64,000 bases of DNA, taken from NCBI RefSeq assembly GCF_030272615.1, contig NC_081413.1, positions 22,258,501 through 22,322,500 of the forward strand, written 5' to 3'. Positions 24,101 through 34,288 of this stretch are shown piece after piece. Both the position numbers and the translations under genes were made by a program. The stretch comes from Cryptomeria japonica (Eukaryota; Streptophyta; Pinopsida; Cupressales; Cupressaceae). Every line of letters starts with the position of its first letter. Within the stretch, counting starts at the first letter, position 1. Below the pieces are notes generated by a model. It did not search any database, had not been told where the DNA came from, and worked only from the letters and a program-made list of their open reading frames with translations.

Positions 24101-24280
24101 CAACAATGATCCTAAATCCTTAATCTTGCAATCAATGTAGCTGGACAAATCTCCTTTCACTATGACACCACTAGGAATTTGTGATAGAGCATTATAAGAC
24201 TCAATTCGTTCCACCTTTATAGCTTCCATAGGTTTAGATGTAATCATCAATTTTTCTATTGGTTTAGAAGATGATGCCAT
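21135..24280 (-). pseudogene. Copia-2 additional ORF of unknown function, in place of pol
   Basis: On the minus strand it starts MASSSKPIEKLMITSKP at 24280 and runs, with several frameshifts and stops, to about 21135. Recognisable pieces are a globular region (GFYSTGEIPKLRRISKET, VNNIKNPMVKMAFMVIGYWV, VHTAYKMIAENANYDLCEAI; 23606-23941), a Lys/Glu/Pro-rich linker (22745-23450), and a C-terminal coiled coil (EIEKELEKICNAY, LEKEKRLQYLKELKSLL; 21333-21716). I see no signal peptide or membrane segment, so an env-like role is not supported. Its strand and position, right after gag, suggest it was part of the element transcript. I do not recognise the family. Confidence 0.55.
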
Positions 24281-24753
24281 TTCAGATAAACTAGATTCAA
24301 AGTAGGATTTTTCAAAGAAATACCTTGTTCTACGTGCATTGCCTTGTTGACTAGTTAAATACTCAAGTGCACACTAGTTCAGTCTTCACCAAACTTCAAA
24401 TCACCTTGATCACTCAAATCACAATACAACATCCACTAAAATCAGCTAACAATCCTTTCTTAGCTCTACGAGTGCTCAAAAATTCTTTCTCGAATGCATT
24501 AGGGTAAAAATAACAATGTGAAACTCACTTTTATCCTTTTTACCTACAACATTAAATGCTTGCCTATTAGGATTACAAACCTTAATTACACAACTTAATG
24601 ATGCATACAATTTTGATAGATGTAAAACCGGTTGATAACCGATTGGATGACCTTATCAAAATTTCATGCATTCAAATTCTCTTACCAATCATTCGTCTCA
24701 ATGGGTCTGGAAGTGGATTTACCGTTAAGCTCCCCTTAGCCATGTTTAAAAGG

Positions 24754-26025
24754 CTTAGTTCGTTGGTGCAGTGTTCTCCACACTGGGTGAAGGAATAGTT
24801 TCTTCTCTAGGTGAATCATCATTCTTCTTCTTCCATATTCAATTCATTTCTTCTCAGGTTTCTTCAATATTGACCTTTTTCTTTCCTTTCTCATCTTTAG
24901 AAGGATTAACCGGTTTTCTCTTTCTGGATCTACAAAAAAAATTCATGTATCTCGGTTTATTAAAATGATAGCAGGCCATTCCACATGATATCTAAGGTCC
25001 TGCATTGCCTTTCCCAGTTCTTCTTCTCCAATTCATAACCACATGCCCAAAGTTATTACAGATGGCACAAATGACATTTGTTACCTTTTTCATCTCAAAT
25101 GGACTAAAGTGGTTACCATAGGGTCTTTGCTAGTACATGTTACCCTGGTTATCATATTTTCTCATCCGGTTTCCATTTGGTCTTGGATGCATATGCGGTA
25201 TAGGATTATTTGCTCCATATCTGCATTCAAATGATCTATGTCCATACATTTTGCATGTGAAGCAATGACCTTCAAATTTCTTGGATACATACCTAGCATT
25301 TGTATTGTAGCTTGTATTTCCATTAGGTTTGTTTCTACAAACATTTAAAGTGTGACTAGGTTTATGGCAAACAAAACAAACAAGTTTAAAGACCTTCTTA
25401 CTAGTAGGATTTTTGGTCTTAGGAGCATATTTGTTCTTATGAGTGTTTCTCTTGGTATAGGAGGATTCTCCTTTTTCAGATGTGTGAAAACCAAGTCTAG
25501 AGGTATAACCATTCATCCTTTGTGATTGATTTTTTTCTTCAAGCAAGGTAGAACTTCTATTGAACTTTTCCAATTTCCCATTTGCTTCAGTGAGCTGTTA
25601 ATTCAAGATCTAGCTGTAAGTTATCTTTTTCTTCTCTCTCTGCATTCAAATGCTCATGCAAAGTAGCATTCTCTTGCTTGATCTTGGCAATCTCATGATC
25701 TCTTTCCTTGGTGAGATCTTTATCAGTTCTCCTAGCTTCCAGTTCCTGACTCATGCGAATAGTAAGACCTTCTAGCTCTCTCATCAGATTTAGATTTTCA
25801 CTATTTAGTTTTTCATCTTCTTCAGCTAAAGTATCAATATTGGCCTCATCTGAAGAACTATTATCAGGTATTTCTAACAGTTGTTAAGTTATCTCTTTTC
25901 TTTTGACTTGATAAGCTTTTAGCTTGACCCTTAAGGTTTCAAGCTCATTTCTACTAGCCTCAAGCTCTCTAGCCATCTCAAAGTAGCTCATATCCCCCAT
26001 GGTAGCTTTAGGGTTTCCTTCCATG
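24754..26025 (-). pseudogene. Copia-2 gag, degraded
   Basis: The start is ATG at 26025 (MEGNPKATMGD). A long coiled coil follows (MARELEASRNELETLRVKL, then KLNSENLNLMRELEGL, EIAKIKQENATLHEHL). Next come CCHC zinc knuckles: CFVCHKPSHTLNVC and CFTCKMYGHRSFEC are intact; CAICNNFGHVVMNW and a fourth near 24930 have lost key residues. A Lys-rich tail ends at a stop at 24754-24756. In-frame stops near 25870 and 25600 disable it. Coiled-coil gag with several knuckles matches the partial gag at 63334. Confidence 0.75.
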
Positions 26026-26047
26026 TGATTATGCTTTAAAGAAGTTA

Positions 26048-26060
26048 GGCTTTGATACCA
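26048..26060 (-). other. Copia-2 primer-binding site
   Basis: The minus strand reads TGGTATCAAAGCC, two bases inside the right LTR. It is a one-base variant of the initiator tRNA-Met complement TGGTATCAGAGCC. Confidence 0.85.
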
Positions 26061-26062
26061 AT

Positions 26063-27154
26063 TGATGGACTTGTTAAAAACTGAGAGGGGTGGGGGGTGA
26101 ATCAGTGACACCAAAAACAAAACTACTTTAAACACTGACCGATAGATATACATAACAAGTTTGTTAAACAATATGCATGTAATCCAAAATGATATAACAA
26201 AATCCACAATAATTAAAACATCCACCACAACACAAGTGTTTATACGTGGAAAAACCAAATAGGTAAAAACCACGGTGAGATGGGACTCACAAGTTAAATA
26301 TCTACAGTAATAGATAACTGACCGGTTAAGGTCTACAAAGTGCTCTACCAAGAGTGAATCTTGTTAAAGATCCCAAAGCTTAGTTAAAAGATATACCTTG
26401 TAAAAGGTATTACCTTGTAAGGAGTAACCTCAGTGGAGGATTTCTGAATCCAAACTAATGGATCAACTGGTTAAAGGATTTGTACAATGAAGCTTGTTAG
26501 AGCTTACCTGGTTAGGGAATTTCACTATTGTAGTTATTAGAAAACAATAGGTAGTGTCATCTAGTAGTAGCAAAAATTTCTTGTATAGATCATCTTCTAC
26601 GCACTCAACACTTCTTTACCATCATACTCTGTAACTTAATACTTCTTCCTTCGCACATAACATATCTCCTTCGCTCATATAAAATAATTCATTGTGATAT
26701 CAATATATAGAGAATTATATTTCATGTCGGCCTCTAGAAATCATATCACAATTACCTAGGTGCAGTATATCTGGTCAAACAATCATAATGCATCATAAAA
26801 ATACCACCAAGAATTGTCGGTAAGGATAACTCATCACAACCAGTGATAACTCATCACATAATCAATAAATACTAGTTGGAGTTAAACATATAAACCATTT
26901 ATCCTTAGATGCTCCTTTGATAATCTCCGCTGGATCTTCATGTTGATGCCAAGTTAAGTATAACCACTAGTTGTCTCCATGCATATACTAGTTGTCACCA
27001 TGTATTGGTTAGATATAAACCTCTAGTATACCGGTTGTAATATAAACAACTTTTAAGTCACACCGGTAGACAATATAAACATATGTGTGTGTATGTGTTT
27101 CATTAATGACAACATATGATGAAGTTAATCATTACAATGATCATCAGGCAAACA
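26063..27154 (-). repeat. Copia-2 5' LTR (right)
   Basis: It begins TGATGGACTTGTTAAA next to the PBS and ends CAGGCAAACA, where the flanking duplication begins. It aligns with the left LTR throughout. Confidence 0.88.
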
Positions 27155-27309
27155 TTCTCCAACATTCACATTAATACAAACCACAATTTAATAATAAATT
27201 ATAAATATCATACAAGTTTTGATAATTTTGATATTCAAATAACTCGTCATTAGAGTGAAACAAAATTTAATAATATATAAGGGAAACACGAAAAAAACCA
27301 AAATTAGAC
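27155..27309 (+). repeat. right copy of 158-bp duplication flanking Copia-2
   Basis: It matches 19852-20009 from TTCTCCAACATTCACATTAA to AAAATTAGAC, with small indels. See the left copy. Confidence 0.9.
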
Positions 27310-27474
27310 AATATAAGACACAATTGTACCTATACTCATTCTAAACAAATTGCATAGCCATACATTTCTATTCATCTAATGCATACATTAATAGAGACAC
27401 TTTAGATGACTCCAAACAATTAATAATACTTAATAGTATTTAGGTCTATCAATATAAAGCATACCCTAGTAGAG

Positions 27475-28558
27475 TGTTGTAACACGACCCCATGGATTAG
27501 CTGACTTGTTTGTATGTCTCATGGGTGATGAGAAATGCATCGTTGAAGTTTGACAACTTTTCGCACTTTGAGAACCTAAGTGCGATGGCTGATAGGGTGT
27601 GGCCCAAATTGATCAAATGAGTTGGAGAGAAAAACAAAAGCTTGCCTAGTGTAAACCCAACCATAAGGACACATACGAGTAGACGGTTTGGTACCACGAT
27701 GAGTGGATTGAAAGTTAGGGCATTGCACAACTTTTCATTATACTCATCTAACATTTTTTGTCGCAACTGAGAAAGTGTCACGACGGGAAAATGGATCTAG
27801 GTCTTCCAAAATTGAGAGAGGTTTTTTTAGAGGGTCGTAACAAGACCCCATTAGATCATATGGATCATTCGTATGTCTCATGAGTGTCGAAAAACACATC
27901 ACCGAAGTTTGACAACTTTTCACGCTTTGAGCACCTAAGTGTGATTGTGGGTAGGGTGTGGCTTGAATTGATAAAATGAGTTCAAGAGAAAAATGAAAGA
28001 TTTCCTACTATAAACCCAACCACATAAAAATGCACAAGTAGATGGTTTGGAGCCACAACAAGCAGATTGAAATTTAGGGCATTGTGTAACTTTTCATTGA
28101 ACTAATCTGATGCTTTTTGTTGCAACTTAGAAAGTGTCGCCATGGGAAAGTGGATCTAGGTCTTCTAAAATAGAGAGAGGTTTTTGTAGAGTGTCATAAC
28201 AAGACCCCGTAGGATTAGACAACTCACTTGTATGTCTCATGGTGCTCAGATATGTGTCATCGAAGTTTGACAATTTTTCGTGCTTTGAACACTTAAGTGC
28301 GGCGATTGATAGGGTGTGGCCCGGATTGATTGGATGAGTTGGAGAGAAAAAAAAAATCTTTCCTTGTATAAACCTAGCCACATAGACATGTAAGAGTTGA
28401 TAGTTTCATGCCATGACGAGAAGATCGAAAGTTAGGACATTGTGCAACTTTTTATTCAATTGATTCGACGCTTTTTGTCGCAGCTGAGAAAGTGTCGCCA
28501 TAGGAAAATGGTTCTGAGTCTTCCGAAATTGAGAGAAGTTTTTGTTGAGTGTCATAAT
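27475..28558 (-). repeat. 359-bp satellite, array 2, left part (3 units)
   Basis: GAAGTTTGACAA recurs at 27545, 27904 and 28262, a 358-359 bp period. The reverse complement shares ordered blocks with array 1: CACACCCTA, TGCGAT, AAATTGTCAAA, GACATAC, GGGGTC.TGTT and CTCTACAA. The family is therefore the same but inverted relative to array 1. The array is cut at 28558 by Copia-3 and resumes at 36737. Confidence 0.88.
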
Positions 28559-30912
28559 TGTTGGCATTGGGTTGTCATTGATGTCAACTAGTATGGGATG
28601 TTTACCGGTATGAGAGATGTTTGTGCAACACTATCAAGGAGGAGTATAGGTTGAGATATCTTTGATATTACCTTGTGTTGTAAAACACCGGTAAGGTAAG
28701 GAAGAGTACCCAAAGAGTCACTAGTACACAAGTTAGTGTCTGATGTGTGTGGATTAGATGGTAAGGTGATCAGTACTAGTACAGTGTATCACTATCAAGA
28801 AAAGTATGTCAACTGGCAAGTGAAGTGTTGACAATGAGAAAAATGCTTGGATGGTGTTTGTGATGAAGAAGCAAAATGTTACCTGAATCATATCAACACT
28901 GGAAGAGAATAATGAACAAGTCATCAGAATGTTCTGAGGCTACAAAACAATAGGACTCCATTCAGATGAAGATGTAGTCATCATGAGAAGTAATGACTAA
29001 TAGTAAAAGTGCCCACACCAGGTCTCATGTGCCTGTTTGAAGATATGTTGCACAAATAGGGAAGTCACATGAGTACATTGCAGGATGCATATGACAAGGT
29101 GTCATTCCATCAGTAAGTGGAGCTTATCTCCTCTTATGTATAGTGTGAATCATAGTTCCATGAGATAAGGTAAATGAGGCAAAGGCAAGTGCTTGAAGGT
29201 TCACACCAGATCAACCGGTGAATTGAGAGAATGCCTTAAGTGCATGAGAATAGGAATACGCACCAAACCGACAAAGAAGGCAAGTTGGGTTGCCATAATA
29301 GATGGAGTGTGATGTGTTTGTCATCTTGACAAACTAGTTGTGATATGGTCTAAGTTGATCAAGGAGAAGGCAAGGCTGAGAAGATGCAAATAGAAGAATG
29401 TGTCCTGATTGAAGATGGAGTTTATTGAAGGTTGATGACATAGAGTCTGATGACATAGAGTCATCAAGAGGTTTTACCGGTATGAATGCTCACCAGTAAT
29501 ATGGACAAGGTGGAGATGCAAAAGACTTCCCACTTTGTGGGAATGTGCATGTTTTGGATAGACATGTCTGGCAACCAGTTAAGGGGCTCCACTGACAGCT
29601 CAACTAAGTGCAAACATGAAGGTTAACTGCTAGAGTGTCAGATACTGGCAAGGTTAGTAAAGCGACAGAGAAGAGAAATGGGTACAGTGGTTGGTTGGTG
29701 ATCCTATCTGGACTGACATGAAGAGTCAAGATGGCAGTTGGTCAATATGGATGCCACATGGAGTCAAGGTGGTGGACCTACATTCGGATGAAGAAAGAAT
29801 GTATATCGACGGGGTAGTTGTATAGTTGGTCAATATTAATGGAAGATCCCAAAAATCACAGGATGTGTTGCAGAGGTTTACGGCTCAAGATCTGGAGGAC
29901 AACTTATAGCTAGCTAAGAGTGATTGAGGAGATCAAGGTGGATGAAGGAAACAACAAGACCGATCTTGGTGGTTGACCAAGAAATCAGCCAATAAGCGAA
30001 AAAGTTAGATCAGCGGAGATAGAAGGCGTGATCAAGAAGGTGCAATAATGGTGGAGTTGTATAGTTAGCTGTCTGGGTGATCAGATCAGGTAAGATCTGA
30101 TTGGATTTGGTTTCCCTTGAGGATGATGAGGTAACCCTAACTGCCTAGATTTTTGAATTGGCTTTGGCGAGAAAACCAAACTATAAATATGTAGGCCAAA
30201 GACATAGTTAAGTGTTACTAAATGAAATTAGAGTGTGCTACTGAGAATTATTACTTCTGCATATGAGAGAAAATCAGCCAAGTGATCAACGAGTATCAGA
30301 GAAGAGAGTGATATTGAGGGAGAATCAGGTTGAAGTGTTCAACTAGTAGTAGAGAATAACCGATAGTGTCCATACCTACAGAGAAGAAGTGAAGGAAGCT
30401 ACAAAGAAGGCAGATAGAAAGCTGAAAAAGAGTTGTATTGGTAAAGAGAAAAGAGTAAGGTGGAGATCCAACACAGTAGAAGAAGAGGTGAGGTGTACCA
30501 GAGGATTTTACCGACAGAGAAGCAATAGATGAGAGTAGTAGGAGAAGTGTACCAATGTAGTAGAGAAGGTATCTCACTGACAGAGTAAGGTATATGAAAT
30601 GGTTACAAGATTCACTTGTAACAAGACAACTACTTTTGTAATCGAAGTTTTTATTGTGATCATTGAGTTGTAGCTCCTTTGGGTTGGTGCCCTAAATCAG
30701 GGGTTGGGATTTTCCCATCTTGGGATTTTCCTTGTATATACTAGTTTTATATGATGTTCCCTTATGTGATTGCATTTGTCTTGGTCTCCCCACTAATTGG
30801 TAAGACTGCATTATGTTAGATCCCATTACTGGTATACACACCTAGGTCGCTAAAGGGAAAAGTTTGAGAACCACTAATTCACCCCCTTCTCTATGGTACA
30901 ATGTGTCTAACA
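28559..30912 (+). repeat. Copia-3 5' LTR
   Basis: 2354 bp, from TGTTGGCATTGGGTTGTC to TGTGTCTAACA. It aligns with 34289-36736 and has a shorter version of the segment around 30660-30720. Near its 3' end it reads ATTCACCCCCTTCTC, the complement of the GAGAGGGGGG-GTGAAT text in the Copia-1 and Copia-2 LTRs, so the three families are related. All of the apparent ORFs in it are random. Confidence 0.9.
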
Positions 30913-30914
30913 AT

Positions 30915-30927
30915 TGGTATCAGAGCA
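30915..30927 (+). other. Copia-3 primer-binding site
   Basis: TGGTATCAGAGCA, two bases after the 5' LTR, matches the initiator tRNA-Met complement except at the last base. Confidence 0.9.
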
Positions 30928-31006
30928 TAGGTTCCCAGTTAGATGAGTTTTCTCTAGCTTGGGTAGATTCTGGCTTAAGGACATAATGGTTTGTTTAGTA
31001 TGAATC

Positions 31007-32680
31007 CCTGCTCCTGTGTTTGATGGTTCAAACTATTCTATTTGGAGTTGTAGAATGGAATTCTACCTATCATCTCTAGGTTTTGATGTATGGATGTCAG
31101 TTGTTAATGGTCTCCCAAGGAATGTCAGTCCTCCCACCGGATCTAAAGAAGAAAGAATACACATGCATTAAAGAAGCCATGAAGGCTATAATCAGTGGGC
31201 TCACCGGTGATGTTTTCTAATAGGTGGATAAGTGTAAATTGGCAAATTTTCCATGGGATAGACTAAGGAAGCTCTATGGAAATGAACCCTACACCACTAG
31301 ATCAGTGTGTGGAAGTGAGAAGAATAATGTTGTAAATACATGTGTAGATGATGAAGGCAGATCCACTAGCAGTCACAACATTGATGAAGAAGAAACCCAC
31401 CTCTTCATGGCTCAAGGATATGAAGATGAGGTGCACACATCTGAATGTGATAAAGAAAATAGATCCCACCTACAAGATGTGTTTGGTAGTGATGATGAGG
31501 AAGAAGGAGACAAGATAGATAGATCTAGCCATCAAGATCTATTTGATAGTGAAGGAGAAGAAGAAGAGGAGGCAAAATTTGATCTTGAAGTAGAGGTTGT
31601 AAATGGACTTGAAGAACGGAATAGAGTAAGAAGTGAATACATGCTATTCAAGAATGCTACTATAGTGGAGCAGAACTAGCTGAAAATATTCCTTGAGGAA
31701 TTAAGAAAAGCATCTTAGAGTTGAAGTCCCATAAGGAAGACATCAAGGAGTGTCGGTGTGAAGATCTAACATCGAGGCTAGAAGTTAAAAATGAAGAATA
31801 CCAACAACTACTTGGAGAAATGGAGGTTCTCCGAAATGACCTTGAGAAGTGTCAAGATGAGCTCAAGGTAAGAATCTGGTTTGATGGCAGAAGTGATGCA
31901 TTGGAAAAAATGTTGAAAAAGAAAAAGAATGCCAAGGACATGGAAGGGTTAGGAAGTGGCGCTAGTGAATGCTCCACAAGCAAGAATGTCCCCAACAATG
32001 ACACGCAGTTTTTCTCCTCAAATGGAGAGAACAAGGTACAGACCTTCCCAGTCAGAAATGCTCCCTTGAAGAAGGTTGACCTAAGAAAAAATGGTGAAGA
32101 CTTGCAAAAAAGAATGAAGGCTAGTGTTGCAAGAAGGAGGAACAATGAAAATCCCAAAGGTAAAGAGAAGATGGGAGAAGATAGCTTCACTAGAAATAGG
32201 AAAATGAGGAAGCAACAAAGAATACCTCCTACAGATAGAGGACAAATAAATGCTACCACCCACAAGGCAAAGCAAGTATGGGAGAAGAAGAAACCCAATG
32301 AAAGAGCTTCCTAGAATGGACAACCAAGGATCCATTGTCAAGCAAGGGGAAGTGGGGATGATAAACCAATAATATCTCCTCATGCATGGAAAAATAAATG
32401 TGTAAGTTATATGTCATTCTTTACCGGTTACTATTTTGCATGTAATGCTTATGGCCATAGGGCAAAGGAATGTAGAAAGAGATCCAAAATGAATAATCTA
32501 GGATCCCATAAACATCATACATATGAGAAAAATATATCAAGAAAAAGATACAGGCATGTCCCCTCTCCCATTTATGCAGATATTGTTTGTCATAACTGTA
32601 ATAGATTCAGCCATAAAGAGTTTGAATGTAGAAAGAGGAACCTGCAGTCACATGGAGGCCGATATAACTATGCTTTGTAG
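31007..32680 (+). pseudogene. Copia-3 gag, degraded
   Basis: The first part reads PAPVFDGSNYSIWSCRMEF and FDVWMSVVNG (31007-31110), the usual start of Copia gag. After a frameshift comes KKKEYTCIKEAMKAIISGL (31145-31215). Acidic, coiled-coil-prone sequence follows (31224-31679, 31721-31890), then a Lys/Arg-rich region (32060-32310). Two zinc knuckles close it: the first, near 32430, has lost its first Cys (FACNAYGHRAKEC); the second, CHNCNRFSHKEFEC (32590), is intact. Stops and frameshifts separate the parts. No protease follows. Confidence 0.8.
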
Positions 32681-34072
32681 AAAAGTGGATATAGAGTATA
32701 TGGAAGTCAGATACTTGCATGGAACCAAAGGATAAATGTCCCTGCAAGAGCAAGAGGTCCACTAGTTTCGGTTACCAGTCACAACAACGTGACGAGAAGA
32801 AGATGGTCAAACCGGTATGCCAAGAGATTCCCCAAACATGAAGTTGGGATGGATGTTGTGTGATACTATAGCACTACTTCTAGCTGTGATGGAGAACTAG
32901 GAAATGGAAGGACTCCTCAGTAGAAGAAGGAAAGACCTGCTCTCAAATCTGAAAATGGGAAGAAGAATGAGATCAAGCAGGCATGGAGGAAGAAGACCAT
33001 GCATCAGCACTGTGCATCCAATGCACAAGTGATATCTCCTAAGGCCTAAAGGAGATCCAGGATCTTAGGGGGAGTAATACAATGAACCTATCATTCACCC
33101 CCTCAGTGATGAAGGCAAGAGGTCAGAACATGTGGCTACTGGTATGAAGGAAGAAAATGAGAAGATAAGTGTGTGTAGAAGTTGACTTGACTACACACCC
33201 ATAGATAAGAGAAAAATCACTACTATTGTATCAATGTGTGATAAGATAACAATTGGAATTAGATACAAAGTGACATAGAATGTCAGGAGTCACAGGAAGG
33301 TACTCTGGTAGTGATAGTGGAGTTCATGTCTCAGGTGGTATTGGAAAAGACTTGAATGACATATGTTGGCCTAGTGGTTGACCATGCAGGCATGCATGTT
33401 TATGGTCTAAGTAGTTAGAATTATGACTCGATGATAATATTGTATGGCATTGGGTTCATCCACGATCATGTCATAAGATGTGGTAGATACAATGGAACTG
33501 AAGGATCATCAGATCATCATATATGCACAACTCAACTAGTATATGGTGAATATTGGAATCCTGGTACTGGACTTGACCGATGATGAGAACCTAAGATGTG
33601 TGACTCAGGGGGAGTTTAAGTACTCATGATGCAGAGCCGACATGCTTGAATTGATAAGAATACTAACTGCTTAAAACTACAGATGTTGAAAAGTTACAAT
33701 AGGAATACTCAAGAAAATTTCATTGTAAGGAGTATCTACCTATCATTTGATTGTATTCATAGTACAATCACGTTTGATTCATACTTGTTAGTTGGCTAGT
33801 TGTATTGGTAGTACAATCACATTTGATTCCTAGAGAAATTTGGGATCAAACAGGAAGTGTTGCAGGGTGACCGGCAGGTGAGTAGTATAAAATGACACAT
33901 CAACAATTGGTATCAATCCCTTTGAAATTGAGTAGTTTAACAAAAGGTATAAAACTTCCATGCTCAATTGGTGTCACTTGGTGGCTAAGTCCTCCATGTC
34001 AAGTGTTGTGACTTGAGAAAATGTAACAAATGCAACAATTGGTATCAAAGAATAAAAGACATCCGGTAAAGA
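32681..34072. other. Copia-3 interior downstream of gag, non-coding or fully eroded
   Basis: No pol motif can be read in any frame over about 1.4 kb. Scattered GGGGGAG tracts (33066, 33608) and PBS-like AACAATTGGTATCA text (33903, 34034) suggest the area was pieced together from element ends. Confidence 0.55.
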
Positions 34073-34288
34073 CAAAGGGGGAGAAAGAATTTTGTCAGTG
34101 CTTAGCAAACATAAGGAGGAATAATACCCTGATAGTGCCCTTTTCCATTTCTGTCAAAGGGGGAGTAGGATTTCATAGTTTACTACATACTACATGTGTC
34201 AGAATTCATTGGATCATACAAAGGGGGAGAAGGATTATGTAATATACTGAATACTACATGAGTTGCCATCAATGCCAAAGGGGGAGAT
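34073..34288 (+). repeat. four purine-tract copies before the Copia-3 3' LTR
   Basis: CAAAGGGGGAG occurs at 34073, 34155, 34219 and 34276. The last copy abuts the 3' LTR and is the functional polypurine tract position. The others lie 57-82 bp apart upstream. Confidence 0.85.

Larger units (their letters stand above)
20010..27154 (-). mobile_element. Copia-2: non-autonomous LTR retrotransposon with gag and a long unknown ORF, no pol
   Basis: Two LTRs of about 1.07-1.09 kb flank a 5-kb interior read on the minus strand. The PBS and purine tract are of the same type as in Copia-1. The interior holds a coiled-coil/zinc-knuckle gag and then about 3.1 kb of degraded coding sequence unlike any pol region. 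I see no protease, integrase, RT or RNase H motif. The left LTR lacks the first 15-20 bp (TGATGGACTTG) present in the right LTR. Movement would have needed pol from another element. Confidence 0.85.

Noticed and set aside
21135-24280. Copia-2 additional ORF as an env-like gene
   Set aside because: No signal peptide, transmembrane segment or Cys-rich ectodomain is visible; the content is a charged linker and coiled coil.
30296-30577. Minus-strand hydrophobic ORF in the Copia-3 5' LTR as a membrane protein
   Set aside because: It lies wholly in LTR sequence and the matching 3' LTR does not keep the frame.
31852-32298. Minus-strand hydrophobic ORF of 148 codons
   Set aside because: It is the shadow of the Lys/Arg-rich Copia-3 gag on the plus strand.
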